Positions 21,648 through 34,432 of a stretch of DNA of 64,000 nucleotides are shown here, in pieces. The stretch is from Siderastrea radians. Its lineage: Eukaryota > Cnidaria > Anthozoa > Scleractinia > Rhizangiidae. Position numbers and translations under genes: made by a program. Numbering within the stretch: the stretch's first letter is position 1; the number at the start of each line of letters is the position of its first letter. The notes beneath the pieces are model-generated. The model was not told where the DNA came from. It ran no database searches and saw only the letters and a list, made by a program, of their open reading frames with translations. The stretch is taken from assembly GCA_964017195.1 (NCBI GenBank), contig OZ024896.1:5657487-5721486 (forward strand), in the 5' to 3' direction.

Positions 21648-24600
21648 ATGGCGGACGACATCGATGCTTTCAATCCTTTTGAGAACGAAAATGGCACTGA
21701 TGCTGGTTCAGGAGAAGCTGTCTTGCCAGATGTAAGATTATATATAAGAAAATAAGCGATATTTGTCGTTCCATTCAAAGTTGAGTCTGTTGTTCTTGTT
21801 AAAATTGTTCTTTACCACATTATAATTATCACACTTAAGGACTGAAATTTCATCTATCACCTCCAATCGTTTACCTTTGATCGACAACTGGTCTGTGAAC
21901 ATTGTACTTCTAATCCAAATATTCGTTATCTCAAACGTCTGAGCAATCCAATTTGACATAATTTGTTACGCTTTATACACGATGCAAACATAATTAAACT
22001 TAAAGTCATGTTTATATGATCAGGTATTAGCATTTTCTTAATTTAAAAGCTAAAATAGCAGCTTAATCTTTTAAATTCGTGCCTATTGTTAGCCTTTGAT
22101 TTACACAGTACTAGCTTAAAACTGTAGTTAGCTTAAGTGTTGATAGTTCAATCAGTTAAGGTCCATTATAATTATAAGTGGTAAAAAGCAATGAGGATTG
22201 ACTGCACTGCTGGTCATGGTGCATAGCCATGTACCCTTTCCCCTGCCTCCCCCCCCCCCGCAGAGAAAATGGGGGGAACAGCTATGCTTAGGCTATGGTG
22301 CAGGCCATTCTCATTGGTTGGTTGGCTTAACACAGTCCAGCCATTTTTGCAAGTTTGATAGGTATTTCAAGAAAATGGTCAGCAGTTTCTCAAAATGAAA
22401 AAGCCAGTTACCTTGATAGTCTGCTACAGGTGCACAGTCTCAAGATTTTTCAGTTCTTCCATACAGACATGAAACAAAAGCAAAAGAACAAAAAAGAGAG
22501 AGTTTCTCTTGCAGGCTATCATTGCTGGAAATAAATAGCTATTTCAGTTAACAAACAGCTATTTCTGAAAATGGACAGATCTTATTCTAGAAACTGCAAT
22601 TTGTAATGTGCATTAACTCATGTGAAGCCAGAAACTTGGATTAATTAGTAATAATGCTCATGTTTTGATATGATTAAACGAAAAAAATTACTCAGAACGA
22701 AAAAATTAGTCAAGTATTCTCAAGGGTAAATGCACATTACTGTTACCTCTACTTGCTGATCATGTGTCAGATTTTATGCTAAAAACAGCCCATTCGTTCC
22801 CTTGTTAACTACTCAAGGAAAACACAGGGGAAGTAAGACTGTAAATTATAGTTAATTTTGCTCTCTGTCTTGTTGAATTAAATACTTGGTATCTTTCCAT
22901 GTAATCAGTATTTTTCTAATGAGAGTTATGATCTAATTATGTAGAGCCCACAAGGAGCAGACAAGTCCATTGACTTGGACTTATCAGGAGCTGAGCAAAA
23001 TACAGCATTTCTGGAGTCTTTGAGGGCTGGAGGATATGACGAGTCCATCGCTCAAGTGCAGGATTTACATGTAACTGTTGATGATCCTGAGAAACATGTA
23101 GGGGGATATGTCAGTTACAATGTCACAACCAAGGTGGGTTAATTATTATCTCTATCCTATGTTGTGAGGGGAAGGGAACGAAAATGGAAAGAAAAAAGGA
23201 GAGAAGACTGGCTTTAAAGCTGCCCTCCTTCTCTCCCCAGGTTTCTCCCTATTTCTTCTCTTCTGGTCCCCTTCCTTATCACAATTATGATTTTGTGAGT
23301 CCTAGCTACCTACCTTCCTCTCTCTTCTCTCTATGTTCCCACCCTTTTTTCTCCTGATCCCACCTCTTTCACTTCTGGTTTCCATTTTGGTCCCACTCCT
23401 TCCTCCCCTGGTTCTTGCCCCCTTCCCTTCTAGCTCCTGCCCCCCTCTATCCCTGATTCCAGCCTTCTCTTAACTGGTTTTGCACCCCTTCTCTCCTTGC
23501 CCACCCCCTTCTCTGATGATACCCACATTCTCTCTGTGTTATGACTCTTTTTCTCTGTGGCCCCATCCCCTTCTTTCTTGGTACCCATGCTCTTCTCTCC
23601 TGAGTATACCCCCCCCCATCTCTCCTGTTTATACCCCATCTATCTCCTGGCCCCACCCTCTTCTGTCTTGGTTCCCACCCCCTTGTCCCCTGATCCAAAC
23701 CTCTTCTCTCTTGGTCCCACCTAATTCTCTCTTGCCTCTCACCCATTTCTCCCTGGTTCCTTCTCCCTTCTCTCTTGGTCCCACCCACTTCTGTGCTGGT
23801 CCCAGCCACTTCTCATCTGGTTCATGCCTCCTTATCTCCTAGTCACATCCCCTTCTCTCCTGGCTCATACCCTCTTCTCCTCAGTTCCCCCCTTTTTTCC
23901 TGATCCCACCCCTTTCTCTCCTGGTTCTTGTAAAAATCTCCTTTTCCCCTGGTTCCCACCCACGTCTGTGCTGGTCTCAACCACCAGTTCATGCCTCCTT
24001 ATCGCCTGGTCACATCCCCTTCTCTCCTGGATCTTACCCTCTTCTCCTCAGTTCCCCCCTTTTTTCCTGATCCCACCCCTTTCTCTCCTGGTTCTTGTGA
24101 AAATCTTCTTTTCCCCTGGTCCCCACCCACTTATCTCTCTTCTCTCCTACAGGAATTAGGAGAGAAAGGGAGAGAAACCACAGAGAAGGGGGTTGGTCCA
24201 GGAGAGAAAAGGGGGTGGGAACCAGGAGAGAAGAAAGTGGGTGCTGAAGAGAGTTGGTGGGACCTAGCCTGCGTATAGCTGTACCCTCCTCCCGAGGAGA
24301 AAACAGGGCGAGGGAGGGTACAGCTACCCGTAGGCTAGGTCCTACTTTCTTCTCTCCTGGTTCCCGCCCCCTTTTTTCTCCTGGACCAACCCCCTTCTCT
24401 GTGGTTTCTCTGCCTTTCTCTCCTATTTCCTGTCTCTTTCTCTCTTGGTTTCTACTCCATTCTCTCCTAGTCCCTATCCCTTTCTCCCAGGGGCCCTCCG
24501 CCTTCACTTCTGGTTCCCGCACCCCTTTCCCCAGCTCCCACCCCTTTCTCCTGCTTTCCCACATAAAGAATATTATCTTTTAAAAAGTATTTCTCATTAA

Positions 24601-27600
24601 CAATATGACGTTATGTCAACCGATACTAGGATTGCTCTCTAACATACTGGGAATTCATTAATATTAAAAAATGGTCTTGGAACTGAAATTTGTGGCAAAG
24701 TAAAACATGCACAGCTGATTTTACTCCTTGTTTGTCATATTACAGACTACACGGGGACAGTTCGATCATCCAGAATATAGCGTTAGAAGAAGATACCAAG
24801 ACTTCTTGTGGTTACGACAAAGACTTGAAGAGAGCTACCCCACCCAGATTGTTCCTGTAAGTACACACTGCAACCTACTAAGATGTGTCTAACAGGAGTG
24901 TGGCATCACTGTGGACACTGACATTTGCATCTTATGCTTGATACTTCATTTAATTTTAATTGCAGTATCATGTTCCACGTGCAAAAATAAATATGAAAAG
25001 CTGATGTTTCGGCATCTCCATGACACCATTATCATTACCACTACCATTATGTTTCACGTGTTTGCTTTTTATATTGAACTGTGTATACAAAAAATGTGAA
25101 AAACATTTTTCTTTTTTTCAGCCACTGCCAGAGAAAAAGTCATTTTCCAAGCACTTTGATCGGTTCACTACAGAATTCTTGAAGTCACGTCAAATTGCAC
25201 TTAACAAGTTTCTCAGTAGGATTGCAGATCACCCCGTGATGTCGTTCAATGACAATTTTCATGTTTTTCTCACTGCAAAAACATGGGTAAGTGCTGTTAG
25301 TTTAAACGCGTATGTACAGCAATTATTACCAACCACAAAGCCACACAGTCCTCAGGAAAGTTTTTAAAATAATACAGTTCAACCTCTTTAACACAGACAC
25401 CTAAGGGGCATGGCTAAGATTTTTTATGAATTTTGTTCTCGTGTGGATCAAAGAAAATGTGTGTAGTACAGATGGCTGTGACAAGAGTTTCAACTGTATT
25501 AATGTGCAATTTATCCTCCACTGTGAAAAGCAAAGCTGTATTAAAACTAAACTTGAAAAGAATGACTTCTAGTTATATTCAGTTTGGCTGCTATGTGCTA
25601 AAACTTGTCAATTGTGTTTGCCTGCCATTTGACAGAAATTTCTTTGAGCTATAGTGTAATGATTGATATCTGCCATTTAAGGTGATGAGAGGAAAGTTGT
25701 GCAATAATTTATTGTTTGTAGAAGGTTAGAAATGTAGTGTTTACTTGGGAGTGGCTGGACCATGTCTCAGTGTCCTCTCAATGTCTCTACTTGTGCATCA
25801 AAAGTGTCCCTTTACTTTGAAATTCCCCTTTAGAAAGCGCCATCAATTAACCACTATGATAGTTTCAGCTAAGTTGTGTTCTCTTGTTTTATTGCAAATT
25901 TCAGGAGCTAACATCTGTGAAGAAGCAGAGTCCTGGTTTGATGAGTAGAATGAGTGATTCTATGAGGAACATGGCATCTTCCTGGATGCTGAAAAACAGG
26001 GAACCTGAGTTTCAGGAAATGGCTGAATACACCAAGAATTTCAGGGAAAAGATCCTGGCTTTCGAAGCAGTTTCTGATAAAATAGCAAAGGAGAGATTTG
26101 GTAAGAATGTATGAACTTTTTGCTTTTGCTTTTATGGACCTTCTCTGTCTATACTTAAGACTAACCTAATCACATTATTTGCTGTTCTGACCTGTTGGCC
26201 TGACAGTGATGAAAGGTGAATTGTACATGCATGTTTTTTTTTTTGACATATCATACACTGCTGATCCCTGAAAATGAAAATACCAGTAGGTCTAATTCAC
26301 AAATTCTGTTTAGCATATTAGTAGGCCAGTGCCAGTGCCAGTGAGATGACAAACCTGCCATAATTCAATTGACTTGCATTGTCTGCATTATTGTTGTCCA
26401 GTGTTAAAACTCCCAAAGCTGCTGTTAAAGTCTTGTAGTTTGCATTTTGATTGTACTGCTAGGATTGCAGGATTTTAATTGTAAAAATAAAAAAAAGAGA
26501 CTGTGTACTTTTTCTTACCTTATTTATTTCTGCACCAGTCACTTTTAAAGCACTATTTCTTCATTTCCTGTTCTTTTTTCCCTTTCCACGCCAGATCTTC
26601 TTGAAATATACAAAGAGTACATACCAATCTTTAACCTATGGGCAGATGCGGAGTCCAAGCTGGCAGATCCATTGCATGCAATGGCAAATGCTTTTGACAA
26701 GAACAGCTCATCTCTTAAATCACTGGTAAGAATTTTTTCTGACCGGGAAGAGTATATTACATTCTGTACTGAAACCTAGCTGGGTATGCAGTGGTTGAGT
26801 GGGTAAGGTGTCACACTTTCACGGTGAAGGTCAATGGTTTAAGGCCTGGTTTCCGTTCTTGCATTGTTTCGTTAGACAAGAAACTTTACTTTATCTTATC
26901 TCTCTCTCCCCAGTTGTTCATATGGGTGTGAGCAAACCAGTAGGTAAACTGTAACAATATGCTTGGGAATTATCATGTGATGGACCAGAATCTTACATCA
27001 TTCGTGGGGGGCAGGGTTGGGGGTGGTAATAGTCCTACTAATCACTTGTTAGGGTTTCAGACTTTTAATCCAAAGGCCAGAGGGTTGATGGTTTGAGGCT
27101 TAAGGTTGTTACTTTTTGCAAAAACATACTCAGGTCTTGAAGTTCTTGCAAGAGGTTACTGAATGTCTGGGACAGGGACAAATCTGAATGAATTTTACTA
27201 ACAAAACACTTCGCTTGTCTTTAGTTAAAGGCTCAAGATCCAAGATTTATGGAACCCTTACGTGAATATGTGCTGTATACAGATGCTATCAAGGTATGCA
27301 CCGGACATTTGAACTTAACAGATTCCAAGTTCAACTGTTGTACCTGCCGTGTGGTGTAGTGGTAACCCAGAGGTCCCTGATTTGAATATTATTATCCTTC
27401 CTGTCACTGCTGTAGCTGCAGGACTGTTTAATTATCAGCTTTTTTCTTACATCATGCTTGCAGGGTGCCCTCAAACATCGGGATACAATTCAAATGGAAT
27501 ATGAAGTAACTCTAGAAGAACTGTCAAGAAAAAAGGCTGAGAAGGAAGAGGTAAGAAGTGAACTGTTTCAAACTCCATGTGCGTCTTGGATGAGAGTGAT

Positions 27601-30019
27601 CAAGTTTAAAAACAAGCTCGTTCCCCCTGTAATTCATCGGGTTACGATGAGGCACATATTTTGATGCGAACCGTGTTTTACAGTCTACCAGAGATATGGC
27701 CTCATGTGGATGCATGTTGGGTTTAAAGTCAAGGCAAGATACAGGATACTACTCTATTGGTTTTAGGAAGGAATTTGAAGTGTTTTGGATTATAGGATCA
27801 CGAGGAGAAAAATTTTAGTAGCGAAAGTTGGTACTAAATGTGCCTAATTTGTACCCTTCTACTTGGCAATGGGAACATCAATAGTGCAGTGTGAAATTTT
27901 ATCGAGAGCTGGTGAGATGCATTCATCTGACAATTTTTCTTCGAGGGTAGTTGAGGTCATGCAAAGAATCAGAAATGACGTGATCCGAGCAGAAGCCGCG
28001 AGGAGCAAAGGCGCGATTCTCCATGCGCTGTGCTCACCGTCTAGCATCATTTGGCTAATGGCACTTTAGCAGCTTTAAAACACGATCTGGATATTGTTAT
28101 TACAAAGAAAGCAGCGATCACTAAAAATCTTTTTATCATCTCTGCAGTTGGAGAAAGGAACAGGCGGCGGACGTTGGTTTGGCAAAGACACTGAACAAGC
28201 AAGGCAAGACAAGCGAGGAAGGGTCGATTCAAATATAGAAGAGGTAAATGAAAGCTGCTCACCGAGTGAAACACTGCCACCCCAACCTCCACTTAGTGCC
28301 TTGTAACCTTATGGCCACCTCTTTATCACGCCTCCATCAAACAGATTTAACATCATCCAACGTTGTGAAGTACAACTTTGTTGTACAACGTTTGATATCG
28401 ATCAAACTTTGTTCGACACCACTAAATATCATTCAGCATCATTCAACGTCATTTACAAGGTTGGTCAAACGCGTTTAACAAATTCAACGATGTGAAACGT
28501 TGGTTAATGGGAATGTTGAATCTGTTTGGCCGAGGCCTGCGCTCATGCAGCCGTTTTCGTTTGTAAAAAAAAGCAGCTTAATCTGGTTGTTCCGTTAATG
28601 TATCCAGATTTTCGTAGCCGACTGATGACTTGATTAATAGAAAACCAATGTAGTAGAGACATTTATTTACCCAGTTAAGTAATTGATTGTCATTCCAAAA
28701 CTATTTCTCTTGGTTGGTAAACTTAAACATTTTCATTATCAAGAAGTTTTCTAGTACATGATAAAACAAGTATAAGCTGGTACCATCATGCATGAGTTTA
28801 TAGCCAGGTTAACATTACACTGCTCAGTGGCAGTGAACATTTTACACCCCCCCCCCCCACCCCACCATAAAGTAAAGCACATTTTCTTTTCTTTTCTTTT
28901 CTTTTCTTTTCTTTTATGTTATTACATTCCAAGCTCTCCTTATCGACGCTTCTACAATATTGTCACCTCTGTATTACGGACAATTTGCCGCTTCAGACCA
29001 AAATTTACATAAACCCTACCTCCACATAATCTCTACCTTCATAAAACAACAACAACATCACCTTTATTTCACCTCGGATTTACAAGGGTAGCTGTATAGC
29101 TAATTTCTCAGAGAAAGAAAAGACGAAGAAAAAAAATTAAAATAGTATTAATAATAAAAATAAAAATCTCCATGATAAGGACACTACCCCCTGTCCCTTC
29201 GGTGTTCGTATTAAGGACGTTGGACTGTATTTCAAGCATTACTTCAGTTGTTGTTAACTTGCTGTTTTGTTCTGTTAGCTTTCAAGGCTTGCTGAGTCGG
29301 GCAGTGATCGACTGGAGTGTGCCAATGTTGATCTCAAGGCAGACATTGAACGATGGCACAAGAACAAGAGAACGGACTTTAGAGAGCTGTTTACTGAGTA
29401 CTCTGACAGACACATCAATTATTACAAAGAGGTGAGACGGAGATCAATCTTAAAGCGCATTAACTAAATAAGCGCACCGAAAGTATGTCAGCTATTAATA
29501 TTTTTAATGAAGAGATGAGTTATTTGACTGGTTTTCTATAAAGTGCACTAACTAATAAAGCGCGCTGACAGACATGTCAACGGTTATAAAAAGATAAGAC
29601 GGCTTTCTTAATCACTAATCACATGCTTACCATCCTCGTTTTGTGTTGTGTGCTGTGCTTTCGTTAGTCTGAAATCACCAAAATAAACACAGAAACACAA
29701 AGCAAAACAACATTGGAGCAATTTTATGAGTTTTTATTTCATTTTCGTCAGTTTTCATAGGTCAAAATTTCGGCTTTAGTTTTGCTAGTTTGATAAACCG
29801 ATGCAGCCATTATTAATGCACCGCAAATCACACAAACAAAGGATGGTAGTCCTGTGCACTGATGAGCTATTTGGCTGGCTTTCTATAAAGCGCACTGACT
29901 GCACTATACTTACTTAGGTTTTTTTACTTCTTATTCAGTGCTTGGCCGCTTGGCAGGAGGCCTTAAAGATTGTGTCAGGAGATAAGAAAGACCCGGATCA
30001 AGACTTAGAGGAAGCCTAG
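21648..30019 (+). CDS. Sorting nexin of the SNX7/SNX30 type (PX-BAR)
   Basis: Eleven exons: 21648-21731, 22945-23133, 24746-24856, 25122-25286, 25905-26100, 26595-26725, 27225-27293, 27464-27550, 28148-28243, 29279-29431 and 29939-30019. All phases fit and give 453 residues (human SNX30 437). After a short acidic N-terminus, the PX domain (about 70-190) carries [19 protein letters not shown], with the RRYQDF phosphoinositide-binding core at 106-111, then PPLPEK and the [18 protein letters not shown] end. A BAR-type helical domain follows, with [30 protein letters not shown] and [17 protein letters not shown], as in SNX7/SNX30. The family acts as a membrane-bending heterodimer partner (often with SNX4) in endosome-to-recycling traffic and autophagy. 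I cannot separate SNX7 from SNX30; the gene may be pre-duplication. Confidence 0.93.
23220..24560. repeat. 1.3-kb polypyrimidine minisatellite with internal hairpin
   Basis: Intron 2 of the sorting nexin is filled with variants of a ~20-nt unit like CCCACCCCTTCTCTCCTGGTT. At 24150-24265 the same unit is inverted (purine-rich), and at 24330-24435 it returns to pyrimidine, giving arms of ~130 nt around a short loop that includes GTACCCTCC/GGAGGGTAC. A larger internal duplication is visible as well (23860-23960 and 24035-24130). The long ORFs seen across it on both strands come from the repeat periodicity and are not genes. Confidence 0.85.
26778..26850 (+). repeat. tRNA-like sequence, possible SINE head (intron 6)
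   Basis: GCAGTGGTTGAGTGGGTAAG resembles a Pol III A box with its D-arm, and ~30 bp later GGTTTAAGGCC could be a worn B box. The cloverleaf is not intact, so this is not a functional tRNA. A tRNA-derived SINE fragment is the simplest reading. Confidence 0.25.
28330..28540. mobile_element. ~210-bp inverted-repeat element, sorting nexin intron 9
   Basis: The left side CAAACAGATTTAACAT reappears as its complement near 28515-28535 (ATGTTGAATCTGTTTG). Between them are short palindromic repeats on the theme CATTCAACGTCAT. The same theme forms the minisatellite at 30920-31345, so the two loci share an element family. Confidence 0.55.
28876..28918. repeat. (CTTTT)n microsatellite
   Basis: Uninterrupted repeats of TTTTC in sorting nexin intron 9, preceded by a C-homopolymer at 28847-28862. 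Confidence 0.8.
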
Positions 30020-30920
30020 GAATTATTAAGAATCTACTCTAACAATCAATCATGTGCAAAGTAACAGATCTGATGATCTGCTGTCACGGTTGAACTTTGA
30101 ATTACAAGCGTTACTTGCAATTATCGCTACCAGCTCCTCTCGCCACTTTAAAAACGAGTAGGGGCCCAGGACCTATTAAACAATATGGCGGAAATCAATC
30201 AGTTACAAAAAGTAGTCTGTCACGTGAAAGGGTATTGCAGTTTTAGTAGATTGATGAAGTTCGAGAAAAATAGGATGAAAAGTCTCCGCCAAAAATCGAG
30301 AAATCCCATACAAACGTCTCTTTTTGAAAATGTGGCCTCCATACCCATACAAGCTATGTAAATTGGCTTATTTTTCAAAGCCATTTACTCAGCGCTGTCA
30401 GAACCAATTTCTACCATTTGGAGGTGCTTTATCGTAATCGATTAATTGATTTTAACAATATCGTTTGACCATTTTTTTCTCGTTTCTAAAGTGATCAGGA
30501 AGGGTGAATTAAGAGTGCTGGGGAAGGGATTCACGGGTGACAGCTTGTCTTGTTGGATGTACTGGCCCTTTCAAGAAAAATGTATTTGCAGGAAGAGAAC
30601 TCATATGTTCTTATTATTGTCGTCTATAGGATCGTAAAACACTGACAATTCCTCTACTTCGGGAGAAATAAAAAATCATGGGAGGGGTGGGTAAAGAGAG
30701 GGCATGCTGGCAGGATATATACGTTATAACACGAATCGTCGTTCAGGTCACAAAATCAGTAAAGTTTTAAAAGTTTTTTGTCCTGCACTGTGAAATTAAA
30801 ATCTGAAAAAAGCAATTTCTTGATATGTTATTTTTTATTTAACAAGATGTTTGTTTAAAGAGGCTGCGAAACGACTTCGTCGTTGTTGCTTACTCCGAAA
30901 ACAAAACAAAAGAAAATTTG
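30020..30920 (+). other. Sorting nexin 3' UTR and flank
   Basis: No ORF of note. AATAAA at 30667-30672 would define a ~0.65-kb 3' UTR. The remainder has no recognisable feature. Confidence 0.4.
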
Positions 30921-31575
30921 AATCGACACCATTCAACAGGGTAACCAACACGTTTAGCGTCATTTAACAGGGTATCCAACACGTTTAACATCATTCACGA
31001 CGTATTGTGATTGAAAGCATCCTAATAAAAAAGATAATTAGTATTAAAAGCTTGAATTGGAAGACATTGAACGGTTTGGAATAGAAAAGTTGGATCTTTT
31101 TGTCCAAGGTGTTAAGACTAAGTGAGAAAATGCTCCGGCGTTATAATTTTGGCGTTCAAAACTTTAAACAGGTTAATCGTTTTAGACTAAAGATATCGTA
31201 ATAAATTGATATAGAGCGAGTCCATATCAAGGTAACCAACATGTATGACATCATTCAACAGGGTAACCAACACGTTTAACGTCATTCAACAGGGTCACCA
31301 ACACGTTTAACGTCATTCAACAGGGTCACCAACACGTTTAACATCATTCACGACGTATTGTGATTGAAAGCATCGTAATAAAAAGATAATTAGTATTAAA
31401 AGCTTGAATTGGAAGACATTGAACGGTTTGGAATAGAAAAGTTGGATCTTTTTGTCCAAGGTGTTAAGACTAAGTGAGAAAATGCTCCGGCGTTATAATT
31501 TTGGCGTTCAAAACTTTAAACAGGTTAATCGTTTTAGACTAAAGATATCGTAATAAATTGATATAGAGCGAGTCT
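30920..31575. repeat. Tandem duplication of a ~355-bp unit with embedded 31-bp minisatellite
   Basis: The block at about 30987-31222 (beginning CACGACGTATTGTGATTG) is repeated almost letter for letter at about 31342-31575. Upstream of each copy is a short array of a ~31-bp unit, AACAGGGTAACCAACACG followed by TTTAACGTCATTC: two units before the first copy, three to four before the second. Array and block were therefore duplicated together, and the array then changed length. Confidence 0.85.
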
Positions 31576-31924
31576 ATTTTCTTATCTAAACCAAGTTCAA
31601 AAGCGTAAGCAAGAAGCTCTGTAAGTTCTTTCATTTATTATTTTAAGATAAGAATTTTAATAACTACGGTAGGTAAATTTATTGTTCAATCCATCTAAAT
31701 AAGCATTACATGAGGTGAAATGAAAGTCCATTAAAGATATCAGCGTTTGAATGAACTGAGGAGATTCTCGCTTGTTTTCCCCCACCCACCCTACCCAGAC
31801 TCAAACCAATTTGTTCTATTCGGTTGAAGGAGGATTCGACACTAGTTTGTGGGATGAGTTCGTAAGTAGCACAATATAATGAAGCACAATGTACGCCGGC
31901 TGGGTGTGAAGTATTAGAACACCC

Positions 31925-31940
31925 TATGATACTAGTATCC

Positions 31941-31977
<37 letters not shown>

Positions 31978-32145
31978 CTTTATTTATCCTCGAATTTACA
32001 GTGTAGCACTCAAGTGCTAATATCTTCGAGCCAACTACATACTAGTATCCAACAATCAATCAATCAATCAATCAATAAACTTTATTTATCCTCGAATTTA
32101 CAGTGTAGCACTCAAGTGCTAATATCTTCGATCCAACGACGGACT
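31925..32145 (-). repeat. Twin retroposon 3' ends with (ATTG)n tails
   Basis: Two ~115-bp near-identical copies begin ACTAGTATCCAACAATCAAT at about 31930 and 32040. Each reads (CAAT)n then AAACTTTATTTATCCTCG, ATTTACAGTGTAGC. Read on the minus strand this is a unique 3' end followed by AATAAAGTTT and (ATTG)n, the usual tail of a LINE- or SINE-type retroposon with microsatellite 3' end. A diverged relative of the unique part occurs at 29058-29100. I cannot name the family. Confidence 0.6.
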
Positions 32146-34303
32146 ACGAGTCCTCTTTAATCCTGCCGAGACCCGCGCAGTCGGCAGTACACTCTTTTTT
32201 TTTTATAAGAACGTCTAATTTTGCGGCTGAGGCTGAACCGAAACTGAATGTTCATATTTTTTTCAGGTTTTGAGCCTAAATGTTCTTAGCATGTTCTTAA
32301 GTTACATGGTATAGAAGTTCAGAAAACCGATCTAAACGTGACCAGGAAACCTTAAAACGCCCATTGTACGCTGTATCATGTCAAATTTCTTTGACATACA
32401 TGCTGTTGTTGTTTTTTCTTCTTAGCAAAATTCACTTTATTACTCTTCCACAGTTGAGAAAGAAAGAAAATATAGCCTGAGCTCTACATTAAAAAAAAAA
32501 ACAAACAAAGAAAATGTGATTCGATAGAAATTCATGTTGCTACTCATGATGTGTTTTTAGCTCGATGCAAAAACGGCTGCAGAGCTGAACAAAATTACTG
32601 CCTTGTCTCTTAGTGTCAGCTTGGATACTTTCTTAGTATGTTCTTAAAATCTGGGTCAATTTCAGCCTCAACGTTCTTACAGAAAAAGGTTCTTATTAAA
32701 AGAAAAAGTGTACCGAACAGCGATCAAATTGGTCAGCGATTCTAAACGCTGGGTTTTAAAAATGGCAGACATTTCTTATAGATTCCAATCGTTAGGCGGG
32801 TCCAGGGAAGAAAACTACTTTAAATTTAAACTCAAGAGCGAAGCACTGGTAACGACGGCGACGTGAAAAACATACGCAATGCATTTTTCAGCGCTGTCCG
32901 CTCAGTCGCTAAAGAAACTCCAGTGCTCCACTTAATTACGTTTTTCTCACCAGACGTTACATTGACCTTTAAGTAGTAACACCCAGGATTTCGAATTTAT
33001 CAACTGAGTTGATAAGGTAAATTGGCCACTTTCAATTTCCTCTCGGTGGCCAATTTACCTTATCTCACCAAATGATTAATCCAAATTTTTGTGTTTCACT
33101 TCCCCACCGACGCAGCATGTCAGTTTCTATAGAAACAAATAAGTGGTATATTTGGGAATCAGAAAACGTAAGACTAATAAAACAGTTTTCCCTGAAGGAT
33201 CAATGGCAAGGTGTCTACACTGCGTGCGCAAACTCTATATTAAATTATATATGTATTTGTTCAATTGTTAACAATTCAACTGAGAACGGAAACAGAACGG
33301 TAGCACTTACGTCATACCTGATTGACTGACTCGCACCGTGTCCCAATGCATTGCAGTTATTCTTCTCGCACTACAGTACAGGAACATTCTAGCACACTTT
33401 AATGTCACCGTTGTGTCCTCAGTCATGCAAAATACCAGACGACTAGTCTGCGCCTGCGCGAATCGTTTCTTACGTCATATTTCCCCAACCATTTCGCGAC
33501 CACATACCGGTTTGTTCAAAGCGTTTACTGATTACTTAGAAACACTCTTTATTTAAAAAGAAGTATTCAAAAGGTAAATATTTACACTGTAAATGGGTTG
33601 CCTGTGGTTGTTTCATGGGCATCAATTGCACCGGTTACTAGCCTCAAGTACGGATTTAGAATATCGAAAGATTTCTTTTTCTTTTTCTATTTCCTTTCGT
33701 TCCTGAGGTAAGCTGTAATATCATGTTCTCTCTTGTTTTTTAAACCTTTTGTGACGCAAGGCTCAGTAATTACATTCAGTTTGCATCCTAAGGTTCTGTT
33801 ATTAAACAGAGCACAATGCAATGACAAATTAGGATGTTTTTGTTTTCATTACCATCGTGTAGTCGTGCTCGAGCGCATCACTCATTACATCATGAGAAAA
33901 ATATGTCCAAAACTGTAACTCACAAATAAACGAAAACAATTTCTTTTCTTCTGAAGAATGATGTTAAAAGAGTTAAGAGAGGTGACAAATTCACTATGTT
34001 AAAGCTGAATAAAGTACTCATACTTTGACTGGAATGTTTGCCATTTATCAGTAGAAAAAAAGATTACATTACATGTTAATGAAGCTGCTCAACAGACTGA
34101 AAAGGCCGTGATTATTCAACTATTACCGAGTAAAGGTTGTTTCGTAAGACATGCAGGTCACGTCCATCGACGCAAACTGGCCACACAGCGCATTCTACCA
34201 GTCAGAAGGCTGACAAAAATCACAAGTGAATATCCTGTTTTGAATTAATTACTTAGGCAATCAATAAGTAATTAGACCAGTTCACACCTTCAGACGCGAT
34301 GAG
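32146..34303. other. Intergenic region with a perfect hairpin
   Basis: No gene recognised; the small open frames do not persist or splice. One clear structure is a perfect 19-bp inverted repeat, GATAAGGTAAATTGGCCAC at 33011-33029 and its complement at 33046-33064, around a 16-nt loop. Confidence 0.45.
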
Positions 34304-34432
34304 TTGTTACATATATTTACCGACTGCTCTATTGAAAGAGACCGCTTCTTAATTGGAATTGGTGCGTGTTTGACTAAGCGACTGAACCTTGGCAACTATA
34401 ATAAGGCAAAATTAAGCATCTTGGACAATAAC

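Noticed and set aside
23430..24583. Several 70-176 codon frames on both strands, rich in Pro/Ser/Leu or Gly/Glu/Arg
   Set aside because: They are translations of the polypyrimidine minisatellite in the sorting nexin intron 2; open frames on both strands reflect repeat periodicity.
26778..26850. Possible tRNA gene
   Set aside because: A- and B-box-like segments are present but no acceptor stem or cloverleaf can be formed; kept only as a weak SINE-like repeat.
33072..33918. Series of 60-85 codon frames upstream of the orphan gene
   Set aside because: No conservation-like pattern and no splice sites linking them to the 34433-35737 frame.
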